Assembly: GCF_006538885.1 (NCBI RefSeq)
Contig: NZ_BJLY01000001.1
Coordinates: 372,001 to 436,000, forward strand
DNA: 64,000 nt
Direction: 5' to 3'
Source of the DNA: Gluconobacter roseus NBRC 3990
Lineage (GTDB): Bacteria > Pseudomonadota > Alphaproteobacteria > Acetobacterales > Acetobacteraceae
The position numbers and the translations under genes are program-made. Position 1 is the stretch's first letter. Each line of letters starts with the position of its first letter. This document shows positions 43,364-51,923 of this stretch, piece by piece. Below the pieces are notes generated by a model. The model did not search any database. It saw only the letters and a list, made by a program, of their open reading frames with translations, and was not told the origin of the DNA.

Positions 43364-44530
43364 TCAGGCTTCTCCGGTATCGGGAACCATAATGCTCACT
43401 GTGGCGGTGGCGGCAATCCCTTCTTCGCGGCCCGTGAAGCCCAGACGCTCGGAGGTCGTGGCCTTGACCGAGATGCGGCTGACGCTGACCTTGAGAAGCT
43501 CGGCGAGGCGGTTGCGCATGGCTTCGGCGTGCGGGCCGATCTTGGGGCGTTCGCAGATCAGCGTGACGTCGGCATTCACGAGGAAGCCGCCGCGCTCGCG
43601 GATGCGCTCGCCGGCATGGACCAGGAAGCGGGCCGAATCCATGTCCTTCCATTCGTTGTCGGAAGGCGGGAAGTGGCGGCCGATATCGCCTTCGGCCAGC
43701 GCGCCGTAAATGGCGTCGCACAGCGTGTGGATGCCCACATCGGCGTCGGAATGTCCGGCGAGGCCCTTCGTATGGGGCACCTCGATGCCGCACAGGATCA
43801 GTTTGCGGCCTTCCTCGAAGGCATGGACGTCATAGCCCAGTCCGACGCGGGGCAGCAGGTTCCGGTCAATCACACCTTCAAGACGCATCAGGTCCTCCGC
43901 AACAGTCAGTTTGATATTGTCTTCCGACCCTTCGACGATTGCGACCGGATGGCCAGCCTGTTCGAGCAGGGCGGCATCGTCGGTGCGGGCATCGCGATGG
44001 GTGCGGTGAAGTTCGAGCAGGGTGCCAAAGCGGAAACCCTGCGGGGTCTGGGCGCGCCACAGCCCGTCACGCGGGACGGTATCGATGATAATGCCGTCTT
44101 TGGCCTTCTTGATCGTGTCGATGACGGCGACGGCCGGGATCACGCCCTCATGGGTTTTCAGGGCGTTGATAACGTTTTGCACGACTTCTGCCGGAACGCA
44201 GGGGCGGGCGCCGTCATGGACCAGCACCAGATCGGGCGGTTCAGGCAGTTTCGCCAGGGCTTCGAGGCCGTTGCGCACGCTGTCATGGCGTTCCGCGCCA
44301 CCGCTGACGGGCGGCATGACATCCAGTCCTTCGAGGCTGTCGGCCAGCAGGGGATCGTCCCCGACCGGCAGGAGCACGTCCACATGCGGCAGGAGGGCTT
44401 CGGCAGCGCGGCGGATCACGGGTTTGCCCCGCAGCATCCGGAACTGCTTGGAAGAATTTTCCCCGCTCTGCGAGGAGGCGTCAAAGCGCCGGCCACGACC
44501 GGCAGCAAGAAGGAGGGCAGCGATACGCAT
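43364..44530 (-). CDS. ispDF: Bifunctional IspD/IspF of the MEP isoprenoid pathway
   Basis: A 388-residue fusion. Residues 1-230 are IspD (MEP cytidylyltransferase): [46 protein letters not shown]. Residues about 231-388 are IspF (ME-cPP synthase): [19 protein letters not shown] with metal ligands Asp and His, [20 protein letters not shown], and [20 protein letters not shown]. Fused ispDF is usual in Alphaproteobacteria. It supplies isoprenoids, including hopanoids and ubiquinone. Start: ATG 44530. Longer readings add 26 atypical residues. Confidence 0.96.
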   Translation of the reverse strand: MRIAALLLAAGRGRRFDASSQSGENSSKQFRMLRGKPVIRRAAEALLPHVDVLLPVGDDPLLADSLEGLDVMPPVSGGAERHDSVRNGLEALAKLPEPPDLVLVHDGARPCVPAEVVQNVINALKTHEGVIPAVAVIDTIKKAKDGIIIDTVPRDGLWRAQTPQGFRFGTLLELHRTHRDARTDDAALLEQAGHPVAIVEGSEDNIKLTVAEDLMRLEGVIDRNLLPRVGLGYDVHAFEEGRKLILCGIEVPHTKGLAGHSDADVGIHTLCDAIYGALAEGDIGRHFPPSDNEWKDMDSARFLVHAGERIRERGGFLVNADVTLICERPKIGPHAEAMRNRLAELLKVSVSRISVKATTSERLGFTGREEGIAATATVSIMVPDTGEA

Positions 44531-44615
44531 GGGGGAGGAATGGGCCGGGACGGCGGGAACGTCAAGCTTGTGTGACTGTTCCTCTGCGTGTCCGTGTGGC
44601 CCGCCCACGGCCCGG

Positions 44616-45089
44616 TCAGTGCACCAGTGTGCTGTCGTGGGGGCTGTCGAGGCTGAAAACGGGGATGCTGACGTCGAAGCGATGGCCCGAGCGCGGCTCG
44701 ACCATGTGATAGGTGCCGCGCATGAAGCCGGTCGGCGTTGTGAGCATGGCGCCGGACGTGTAGTCGAACTGTTCGTTGGGCGCGATCACCGGCTGTTCGC
44801 CAACGACACCATCGCCGTGGACATGTTCTTTCCGTCCAAGCCCGTCCACGATTTCCCAAGAGCGGGAGAGGAGCTGGAACGTGTCTTTCCGCTCGTTCTC
44901 GATGCTGATGTGGTAGGCCCAGGCGTATTGATGGTCTTCGGGGTGGGACTGGTCGTCCAGCCAGAAGGTCCGGACCGTGACCGTCACGTCGTCCGTGGTT
45001 TCGCTGAAGCGGGGTGCGCTTTCCATGGCTTCGGCGAGTGCCGTCTCGGGATCGGCGTGCAGATGGGGGTGGGATGACTTGTCAGGCAT
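44616..45089 (-). CDS. apaG: ApaG domain protein
   Basis: A 157-residue ApaG. The Ig-like beta core runs from residue about 33: [67 protein letters not shown], and [18 protein letters not shown]. The N-terminal 30 residues are an acidic and His-containing extension beyond the usual 125-residue length. ApaG affects Co/Mg resistance, and its biochemical role is unsettled. It lies upstream of ispDF in the same direction by 85 bases. Confidence 0.94.
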   Translation of the reverse strand: MPDKSSHPHLHADPETALAEAMESAPRFSETTDDVTVTVRTFWLDDQSHPEDHQYAWAYHISIENERKDTFQLLSRSWEIVDGLGRKEHVHGDGVVGEQPVIAPNEQFDYTSGAMLTTPTGFMRGTYHMVEPRSGHRFDVSIPVFSLDSPHDSTLVH

Positions 45090-45130
45090 GACGCCATTGT
45101 AAAGCCATCCCGGGCATTTGTCAGGAAAAC

Positions 45131-46324
45131 TTATGCGAGGGCCGCGACAGCTGCCGCACCACGCTTGAGATCATCGATCAGGTCTGCAGGATCTTCCAGA
45201 CCGACTGAGAGGCGAATGGCGCCATCGGTGATGCCGAGACGGGCGCGTTCCTCCTCGCTGACGCGCATATGCGTCGTCGTGGCGGGATGGGTGGCCAGGC
45301 TGCGGGCATCGCCGAGATTGTTGGAAATCGCGATGACCTTGAAGGCGTTCATGAAGGCGAATGCGCCCTCACGGCCTTTGTCCACCACGAACGCGACCAT
45401 GGAGCCGCCATTGTTCATCTGCGTTTTGGCCAGCTCATGCTGCGGATGGTCGGCGCGACCCGGATAGCGGACCTGAACGATTCCCGGCAGTTCGGCCAGC
45501 GCATCGGCTACAGCAGCGGCATTGCGGGCCATGGCATCCGTGCGGAGCTGGAGCGTTTCCAGACCCTTGAGCAGAACCCAGGCATTGAACGGCGACAGGG
45601 CGTTGCCGGTATTGCGGGTGAAAGGCTGGAGCGTCTCGCTGATCCATTTGCTGGAACCGAGCACCGCACCGCCGAGGACGCGGCCCTGACCGTCGATATG
45701 TTTCGTACAGGAATAGACGATCACGTCTGCGCCGAGCTTGAGCGGAGACTGGCCGAGCGGGGTGGCGAAGACGTTGTCCACGATCAGCAGACCGCCGGCC
45801 TTGTGCGTCAGTTCGGCAACGCGGGCGATGTCGAGGACGTCGAGCATCGGGTTGGACGGGCTTTCGATCAGCACGGCGGCTGTCGGCTTGGACAGGGCGC
45901 GCTCCCAGGCGTCGTAATCCGTGCCGTCCACCAGTTCGGTCTCGATGCCGTAGCGGGGCAGGAGGTTGGTCACGATCCAGTAGCAGGAACCGAAAATGGC
46001 GCGGGAGGCCACGACGCGGTCGCCAGCCTTCACAGATGACAGGATGGCTGAGGAGACGGCACCCATGCCGGTCGCGGTGGCGACGCAGGCTTCGGCGCCT
46101 TCGAGCAGGGCAAGGCGTTCCTGAAGCGTGTCGACCGTCGGGTTGCCGAAGCGGGAATACTGGAAATGCTGGACGTCGCCCGTGAAGGTGGCGGCGGCCT
46201 GTTCGGCGCTGTCATAGACGAAACCGGAGGTCAGGAAGAGCGCCTCGGACGTTTCGCCGAATTCGGTGCGGTTCGGGGCTTCGTGCAGGAGACGGGTGGC
46301 TGTGCGCCAGTTTTCTGAAGACAT
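45131..46324 (-). CDS. metZ: O-succinylhomoserine sulfhydrylase
   Basis: A 397-residue PLP enzyme of the Cys/Met metabolism family that makes homocysteine from O-succinylhomoserine and sulfide. SALFLTSGFVY-type N-terminus (SEALFLTSGFVYDSAEQAAA), FQYSRFGNPTVDTLQERLAL, and the Schiff-base lysine in YSCTKHIDGQGRVLGG (Lys208) are clear. Alphaproteobacterial metZ is normally controlled by a SAM riboswitch, and one lies upstream here (46411-46468). GGAGGG is seven bases ahead of ATG 46324. Confidence 0.95.
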   Translation of the reverse strand: MSSENWRTATRLLHEAPNRTEFGETSEALFLTSGFVYDSAEQAAATFTGDVQHFQYSRFGNPTVDTLQERLALLEGAEACVATATGMGAVSSAILSSVKAGDRVVASRAIFGSCYWIVTNLLPRYGIETELVDGTDYDAWERALSKPTAAVLIESPSNPMLDVLDIARVAELTHKAGGLLIVDNVFATPLGQSPLKLGADVIVYSCTKHIDGQGRVLGGAVLGSSKWISETLQPFTRNTGNALSPFNAWVLLKGLETLQLRTDAMARNAAAVADALAELPGIVQVRYPGRADHPQHELAKTQMNNGGSMVAFVVDKGREGAFAFMNAFKVIAISNNLGDARSLATHPATTTHMRVSEEERARLGITDGAIRLSVGLEDPADLIDDLKRGAAAVAALA

Positions 46325-46343
46325 GATGTGTCCCTCCATAAAA

Positions 46344-46362
46344 CGCCCTGTTGTGCAGGGCG
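46344..46362 (-). terminator. Hairpin in the metZ leader, possible attenuator or ribosome-site blocker
   Basis: Perfect 7-bp stem CGCCCTG / CAGGGCG with a CACAA loop, followed on the minus strand by TTTT and then the metZ ribosome site. It lies between the SAM-II aptamer and the ATG, so it may be the riboswitch expression platform (terminator). The T run is short, so strength is uncertain. Confidence 0.55.
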
Positions 46363-46410
46363 CATGTGGCGGGCCGTGGAAGTCCTGGAAATCGTTCGAT
46401 AACGACGCAG

Positions 46411-46468
46411 GGCCTCTTTAGCGCAGTTCTTTAGCCTCGCCGCAAGCCGGCCGCTCAAATCACGAGGG
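46411..46468 (-). ncRNA. SAM-II riboswitch in the metZ leader
   Basis: On the minus strand, the order CCTCG - TGATTTGAG-CGGCCGG-CTTGC-GG - CGAGG - CTAAAGAACTG-CGCTAAAGAGG fits the SAM-II consensus. P1 is CCTCG (46467-46463) with CGAGG (46439-46435). TGATTT and CTTGC make the P1 loop, and GCTAAAG is the pseudoknot strand near 46416-46422. SAM-II binds S-adenosylmethionine and represses methionine genes, here metZ, in Alphaproteobacteria. The aptamer ends about 90 bases before the ATG. Confidence 0.9.
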
Positions 46469-46585
46469 TCAGGCACGCCATGACGTTTCTGACGGGCAGG
46501 ACTATGAGCCGTATTTCGGTTTTGCGTCAACACCTTGAAGGCGGATTGCGAAGGGATCGCGGAGCGGTTATGCTCGGGGCCGTTA

Positions 46586-46659
46586 GCGGGCGTAGTTCAA
46601 TGGTAGAACGGCAGCTTCCCAAGCTGCATACGGGGGTTCGATTCCCCTCGCCCGCTCCA
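46586..46659 (+). tRNA. tRNA-Gly (anticodon CCC), CCA encoded
   Basis: Acceptor stem GCGGGCG (46586-46592) pairs with CGCCCGC (46649-46655). The D arm has GTTCAATGGTAGAAC, the anticodon stem GCAGC / GCTGC frames loop TTCCCAA with anticodon CCC, and the T arm has GGGGGTTCGATTCCCC. T is the discriminator base and CCA is encoded. It reads GGG codons. Confidence 0.95.
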
Positions 46660-46681
46660 GAGTTTCCTGAAAAATCAGTGG

Positions 46682-47221
46682 TTATTTGGGCATCGGCGGT
46701 GCGCTGAGCGTGTCCTGATATTCCTTGCCGTTCCAGACCCATCGGTCATTCGGGCTGACCAGCAGGTCATGCATGCCCTTGTGGCGCGTGGGCAGCACGG
46801 AAATGTCGCCGTTCACGGAGTCCAGAACCGTGTTCCAGGTGTCGTTGTGCTTCAGATAGACGGATGTCGTGCAGCCTGCGGAACCGCAGAGGCGCGCGGA
46901 CTGGAGCTGTACGAACAGGGCTTCGTCATTCTTGCCTGAAGACAGCGGGGCGGAGCCGACGAGCACGACCGGCTGGTCATGGTGTTTGGCTGCGTCCTGA
47001 AGATCGTCTTCGTTCAGTTTGCGGGCCTCTTCATCCAGCTTCGTGCCCGGATGGGCCGTGAGGATGACGGGGGCCGCACCGGCATTGGCCGACTGCGCCG
47101 TATGCCGCGTGTGATGGCGGGTCTTGCCTGTCGCGGCATCCGCACAGGACAGGGCTCCGGGGAGCATGAAGGACAGGGCCAGAACCGCCACGGGGCGGGA
47201 AAGAATCTGCTGGATCGACAT
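46682..47221 (-). CDS. Secreted protein with His-rich mature N-terminus, unknown
   Basis: A 179-residue protein. Signal peptide about residues 1-30 (PVAVLALSFMLPGALSCADA), then a basic, His-rich ATGKTRHHTRHTAQSA. The C-terminal part has two Cys (LCGSAGCTTSVYLKHND) and the RWVWNGKEYQ strand; the overall shape is of a small beta-rich periplasmic domain. No family is recognised with confidence. ATG 47221 follows ACAGG; ATG 47233 would add four residues. Its mature start resembles that of the protein at 27929-28447. Confidence 0.75.
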   Translation of the reverse strand: MSIQQILSRPVAVLALSFMLPGALSCADAATGKTRHHTRHTAQSANAGAAPVILTAHPGTKLDEEARKLNEDDLQDAAKHHDQPVVLVGSAPLSSGKNDEALFVQLQSARLCGSAGCTTSVYLKHNDTWNTVLDSVNGDISVLPTRHKGMHDLLVSPNDRWVWNGKEYQDTLSAPPMPK

Positions 47222-47273
47222 GAGACCTGTCATAACACGAAATTGAAGAAGAACATCTGTGAAGCTTCGGGTG

Positions 47274-48023
47274 TCATTCGTGACGGAGCGTCACCACCAG
47301 CACGTCCCGATAGGCTGGTTGTGAGGGATCAACGGGCTGGACGGCCGTGACGCCATGATAGACGCGGTGGTCGTCCACGATGGCGGCGTCCAGCGGGTTG
47401 GTCAGCGTGAAAGAACCGAGCGGTTCCCTGCGCATGTCATGGATCGTGGTGACGCCCTGTTCCACGTTGTGGCGGGCGACCATCAGCACGAGAACCCAGT
47501 CCACACCGTCGCGATGCAGGCCTTCCGGAGTAGGGCGGCCTTCATTGCCGGTGCGGGCTTCAATGCGGAACTGGTGGACTTCCACATGCCAGACCGGGGG
47601 CTTTTCCGTCGGCGGTGTCAGGGCATCCGCGATCCGGCTGATCGTGCGGATTGCGGCTGTCATGGCCGGGTGTGTCGCAATGGAGTCAGTGACGGCGGGG
47701 AACCAGCGTTCGACACCGCCATTGAGCAGGTTATAGTCCCGGCTCTGATAATGGGGCTGGTGCTTTTTGCGGGTGATGGTGTCGGCCGAGACGGCGAATG
47801 TCGCGTAACGGCGGCGGCGGTAACGGCCTCCATCCGCCATGTAGCGGTCAAGACCGAGATGGTTCCAGCTTTCGGCAAAGCCCTGCCAGTCGGTCAGGCC
47901 TTCCTGTTCCAGAAGGGGGCGGGAGGTGTCGGCCTGAAGGAAGGAAAAACCTTTTTCCAGCAGCGTGTCTTCGATGCCGGTCAGAACCCTGTCAAAGGGA
48001 GGGGGAAGATCGGTAGGACTCAT
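47274..48023 (-). CDS. 2-oxoglutarate/Fe(II)-dependent dioxygenase family protein (PF10014-like)
   Basis: A 249-residue enzyme of the 2OG-Fe dioxygenase family that includes BsmA and L-isoleucine-4-hydroxylase types. The facial triad is visible as EGLHRDGVDWVLVLMV (His and Asp) and the distal HRVYHGVTAV (His). Upstream blocks are RRRRYATFAV and HQPHYQSRDYNLLNGGVERWF. Amino-acid hydroxylation is the best-known activity in the family; the substrate is unknown here. The gene is convergent with nothing and has 50 bases to the secreted-protein gene downstream. Confidence 0.87.
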   Translation of the reverse strand: MSPTDLPPPFDRVLTGIEDTLLEKGFSFLQADTSRPLLEQEGLTDWQGFAESWNHLGLDRYMADGGRYRRRRYATFAVSADTITRKKHQPHYQSRDYNLLNGGVERWFPAVTDSIATHPAMTAAIRTISRIADALTPPTEKPPVWHVEVHQFRIEARTGNEGRPTPEGLHRDGVDWVLVLMVARHNVEQGVTTIHDMRREPLGSFTLTNPLDAAIVDDHRVYHGVTAVQPVDPSQPAYRDVLVVTLRHE

Positions 48024-48102
48024 GAGTTCTCGAACCAGAGGGCGCAGGATCCGATGATGCTGCGCCCCTTATTTCCCTTTTGGCAAGGCTCTGAAAAGGA
48101 TT

Positions 48103-49332
48103 TCAGGCGCCCAGATCGGGTTTGACCGGCGAAAGATGTTCGCGGAGCGTACTGCAGGCTGTGGGGGTGATGCCAAGGATGCCTGCGAGATGCTGGCGGT
48201 ACAGGCCCTCATGGATCAGGCGGGCGGCCAGACCGGACAGAACGCCGCCGCCGAAGCTGCGCTTGGCGTCCAGCATGCCCCAGCCGTTGTAATCTCCGAG
48301 TGCCACGACGGCACCGCGGTCGTTGTAGACGAAGGGGGCAGGGGTCTTGCCAGCGATGACTTCCGGCAGGGCGCGACCGATATACTGGCCCTGCTGGCGT
48401 GCGGCCTGAGCCGTAGGGGCGATCGGGGCGGCGTCGATGCGGGAGCAGTCGCCGATGGCGAAGACTGCCGGGTCCTGCGTGGTCTGAAGCGTGGTGGTCA
48501 CGCCGAGCTGACCGGAGCGGCCACGTTCCAGACCTTCAAGAAGGTTCGTGGCATCCGAAGCGCGCACACCAGCGGCCCACACACGAAGGCTGGCCGTGAT
48601 GTGCTCACCGGATTTGAGATTGAAGCCGGTGTCATCCGCACCAACGACCATGGCGCCGGTGAGCACGGAGATGCCGAGCTTTTCGAGCTGCCGTGTTGCG
48701 GCTGTCGAGACGGCTTCGGGAAAGGCCGGGAGAATGCGCGGGCCTGTTTCGATGAGGACGGCATCCAGCAGGGACTTGCGGACAGCCGGACCCAGACCGC
48801 GGGCGTCATCGATGGACTTGCATAGCTCGGCGATCAGCTGAACGCCGGTTGCGCCGCCACCGACGATGCCGACGGACAGCTTTTCGCCAGCAGCACGGGC
48901 CTTCTGTACGGCGTCGCGGAACGTGGCGAACAGCGCGTCGGCGTCCTTGAGGCTGTCGATGAACATGCAGTGATCGACAATGCCCGGAATGCCGAAATCA
49001 TTCGCACGTGAGCCCAGAGCGACCACAAGGTAATCGTAAGGGAGCGTCGTGCCGTTCTCGAGCGAGACGGTCTTAGCTTCGCGATTGACCGCGACCGGGC
49101 TGGACTGAACGAAGGTGAACCCGAATTTGGCGGCTGTATCGGTAAAGGGGATGCAGTTGCCTTGATGCTGCATGGTTCCCGCAGCGAATTCGTGAAGGGA
49201 CGGCTTCCAGTAATGGACGGGGCTGCGGTCAACGAGGGTCAGGGAAATATTCTGGCGACGGCCCAGCGCGGCGGCAGCCTCAAGCCCTCCAACGCCACCG
49301 CCAAGAACAAGCACGCGAGCTGCAGCAGACAT
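48103..49332 (-). CDS. ndh: Type II NADH:quinone oxidoreductase-like flavoprotein (NDH-2)
   Basis: A 409-residue pyridine nucleotide-disulfide family protein. FAD binding is ARVLVLGGGVGGLEAAAALG, NAD binding LSVGIVGGGATGVQLIAEL, second FAD contact AVFAIGDCSRIDAAPIAPTAQAARQQGQYI. This is the NDH-2 architecture: non-proton-pumping NADH oxidation feeding quinone, an important electron entry in Gluconobacter. The C-terminal amphipathic region is short. Start: ATG 49332 after GAGGAAAAAG. Sulfide:quinone oxidoreductase was considered but lacks the active-site Cys pattern. Confidence 0.85.
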   Translation of the reverse strand: MSAAARVLVLGGGVGGLEAAAALGRRQNISLTLVDRSPVHYWKPSLHEFAAGTMQHQGNCIPFTDTAAKFGFTFVQSSPVAVNREAKTVSLENGTTLPYDYLVVALGSRANDFGIPGIVDHCMFIDSLKDADALFATFRDAVQKARAAGEKLSVGIVGGGATGVQLIAELCKSIDDARGLGPAVRKSLLDAVLIETGPRILPAFPEAVSTAATRQLEKLGISVLTGAMVVGADDTGFNLKSGEHITASLRVWAAGVRASDATNLLEGLERGRSGQLGVTTTLQTTQDPAVFAIGDCSRIDAAPIAPTAQAARQQGQYIGRALPEVIAGKTPAPFVYNDRGAVVALGDYNGWGMLDAKRSFGGGVLSGLAARLIHEGLYRQHLAGILGITPTACSTLREHLSPVKPDLGA

Positions 49333-49430
49333 GGACTTTTTCCTCATATCAAGTGCGAAACGGCACTCGGGTTTGCTAACGGCAGAGGCGGGGACGCACA
49401 AGCCCCGCTCTCGGTGACGTGTTGGGGTGC

Positions 49431-50666
49431 TCAGCTGCGATAGGAGCCGTTGATGTCGATGTAGCCATGCGTCAGGTCACAGGTCCAGACACGGGCCTGT
49501 CCGTCACCGAGGCCGAGATCGACGGCAATTTCGATCTCCTGACCCTTCATATGGGCGACCACGGGAGCTTCGTCATAATTCTCGACGACGCCGCCATCTT
49601 TCGCGATCCACGTGCCGCCAATGGCGACAGAAAGGCGGTCTCGGTCCGCGGGTTCGCCGCTTTTGCCAACGGCCATGACCACGCGGCCCCAGTTGGCATC
49701 CTCGCCTGCGATTGCGGTTTTGACGAGCGGAGAATTGGCGATGCACAGGGCAATGCGGTGTGCCGAGAAATTGGACTCAGCGCCTGTCACAGCGATGCGG
49801 ACAAGCTTTGTCGCACCTTCACCATCGCGGACCACCATCAGCGCGAGCTCCAGAAGGAGATCGTTCAGCGCAAGGGTAAACTCGGCGAGAGCGGGATCGC
49901 TGACGTCGTCGATCTCGGGATTATCGGCCTGTCCGGTCGCGAAAATCATCAGCATGTCCGAAGTGGACGTGTCCGAATCGACGGTAATGGAATTGAAGCT
50001 CTGGGCGCAGCCGGAGGCCAGCAGGGACTGCAGCACGTCCTGCGGCAGTCTGGCATCTGTTGCGACGTAGGCCAGCATTGTGGCCATGTCGGGGGCCACC
50101 ATCCCCGATCCCTTGGCAATGCCTTGGATACGGACGGGGGTGCCACCGATCGTCACGTCACGGCGTGCAGCCTTGGGGAAGGTGTCTGTTGTCATGATGG
50201 CGCAGGCTGCATTGGCCCAGCCATCTTCGCTCAGCCCGGCTTTTGCAGCGGGGAGGGCGGCGATGATCCGGTCCTGGGGCAGTTTTTCGCCGATAACGCC
50301 CGTGGAGGCGAGAAAGACATCCTGCGGGGGGCAGTCGAGAAGCTGTGCGGTTGCGTCCGCGCAGTCTTCGCAGGCCTGCATTCCGGCGCGGCCGGTAAAG
50401 ACATTTGCGTTGCCTGCATTGACGAGCAGGGCGCGGGCATAAGGGGTCGTCAGGGCGCTACGGCACCACAGGACCGGAGCACCCGGGCAGGCATTCTTCG
50501 TATAGACGCCTGCCGCAACCGTGCCGGGGACGAACTCCGCAAGCATCAGGTCCGTACGGCCCTGATAGCGGATGCCCGCGGCGACGGCGGAAAGCCGCAC
50601 GCCCGCAATCGTTGCAAGATCCGGAAGCGGACGAGCGAGCGGAGAGACGGGGAGCGGCTTTGCCAT
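49431..50666 (-). CDS. argJ: Glutamate N-acetyltransferase/amino-acid acetyltransferase ArgJ
   Basis: A 411-residue Ntn-type enzyme that cycles the acetyl group between acetylornithine and glutamate in arginine synthesis. It self-cleaves at GIAKGSGMVAPDMATMLAYV, with Thr196 becoming the nucleophile of the beta chain. VLWCRSALTTPYARALLVNAGNANVFTG and the SFNSITVDSDTSTSDM block match. C-terminal VWTCDLTHGYIDINGSYR is typical. It lies directly downstream of the parvulin gene with four bases between. Confidence 0.96.
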   Translation of the reverse strand: MAKPLPVSPLARPLPDLATIAGVRLSAVAAGIRYQGRTDLMLAEFVPGTVAAGVYTKNACPGAPVLWCRSALTTPYARALLVNAGNANVFTGRAGMQACEDCADATAQLLDCPPQDVFLASTGVIGEKLPQDRIIAALPAAKAGLSEDGWANAACAIMTTDTFPKAARRDVTIGGTPVRIQGIAKGSGMVAPDMATMLAYVATDARLPQDVLQSLLASGCAQSFNSITVDSDTSTSDMLMIFATGQADNPEIDDVSDPALAEFTLALNDLLLELALMVVRDGEGATKLVRIAVTGAESNFSAHRIALCIANSPLVKTAIAGEDANWGRVVMAVGKSGEPADRDRLSVAIGGTWIAKDGGVVENYDEAPVVAHMKGQEIEIAVDLGLGDGQARVWTCDLTHGYIDINGSYRS

Positions 50667-50670
50667 GGAC

Positions 50671-51609
50671 TTACTTCTTTGCAGGTGCGGCAGCCGGAGC
50701 TGCATTCGGGATGGCCTTGCCCTGTGCGTCGTAGTGAACGACCTTCACCTGGGACTCAGCGGACTGAACGATGTCACGCACCTTGTCGCGGATCAGCTCC
50801 TGACGGACCTGGTCGTGGACCTGATCGAAGGTCGGGATCGGGGCCGTACGGGTCGCGAGGACCTGGATCACGTGCCAGCCATACTGGGTGTGAACCGGGG
50901 TCTGGGAGATCGTGTTCGGCTTCATGGCGAAAGCAGCTGCGGAGAAAGCCGGCAGCATGTCTTCCTTCTTGAACCAGCCGAGATCGCCACCGTTCGCGCC
51001 AGCCGAACCCTTGTCCTTGGACAGCTGGGCAGCAAGCTTGCCGAAATCAGCGCCCTTGCCGAGCTGGGCAATGATGTCCTTGGCCTGCGCTTCGCTGTCC
51101 ACGAGGATGTGGCGGGCGTGGATCTCTTCTTCCGGCTTCTTGTTCGCGTAATGCGACTGGTAGAAGTCATGCATTGCGGAATCGGTGACCAGCGGGCCGA
51201 CTTTCTCTTCGAGATAGGCGTTCTGCAGCGCATTCGCGGCAGCGGCGTCCATGGCAGCCTTCACGTCCGGCTTGTGGTTCAGGCCTTCCTTCTCGGCGGC
51301 GAACTGCACGGCCTTCTGGTCAACGAGCTGGTTGACGATCAGCGGAACCAGGACGGACGGCTGGATCTGGCGGGCCTGCGGCGGCAGGTTGCCGGCTGCA
51401 CGCTGCACATCACCGAGGGTGATCTTCGCACCGTTCACGGTGGCGATCAGCATATCCGGGTTGGGAGCGGCGGCCGGAGCGGCTGCACCGGGAGTTGCTG
51501 CGACAGGAGCTGCAGGGGCTGCAGCCGGAGCGGCGAAAGCCGTGGATGCTGCAACCGACGTACCGGCCAGAAGGGCGGCAAGAGCGAAAGTGGAGCGGGA
51601 AAGCCGCAT
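50671..51609 (-). CDS. Periplasmic parvulin-type peptidylprolyl isomerase (PpiC/SurA-like)
   Basis: A 312-residue protein. Signal peptide of about 24 residues, then an Ala/Pro-rich linker (about 25-50). A SurA-like N-terminal helical region runs to about 140. The parvulin domain (about 150-250) includes EIHARHILVDSEAQAKDIIA, GADFGKLAAQLSKDKGS, GGDLGWFKKEDMLPAF and VHTQYGWHVIQVL. It assists folding of outer-membrane proteins. ATG 51609 with GAGGT upstream; longer readings lack a signal peptide. Confidence 0.93.
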   Translation of the reverse strand: MRLSRSTFALAALLAGTSVAASTAFAAPAAAPAAPVAATPGAAAPAAAPNPDMLIATVNGAKITLGDVQRAAGNLPPQARQIQPSVLVPLIVNQLVDQKAVQFAAEKEGLNHKPDVKAAMDAAAANALQNAYLEEKVGPLVTDSAMHDFYQSHYANKKPEEEIHARHILVDSEAQAKDIIAQLGKGADFGKLAAQLSKDKGSAGANGGDLGWFKKEDMLPAFSAAAFAMKPNTISQTPVHTQYGWHVIQVLATRTAPIPTFDQVHDQVRQELIRDKVRDIVQSAESQVKVVHYDAQGKAIPNAAPAAAPAKK

Positions 51610-51923
51610 GTGGGAACTACCTCGGATGTGACCTGAAAATAAGGATGGCCTGCACCATGACAAAGGCTGGTCCGCCCTGCAAGGGTGCGGTCTGTTACCA
51701 TTCCTTCACGCAGGGCCGCCCGGGTCGGAAAGCGGGGCGCGGATGTGACACCACGATGACAATGAGGACATTTCATCGGGGTTCGCGACGGGCTCTCCAT
51801 TGACCCTTCGCGGCCCGGGTCCTATCTCCAGCAGACGTGAAAATCCTGACGGCCCGGTGTGGCGGGTCTTTCCGGTTGTGGAAAGAGCTGGCGCTTCGGG
51901 TCTTCGGCATCTCAAGGTTCAGC

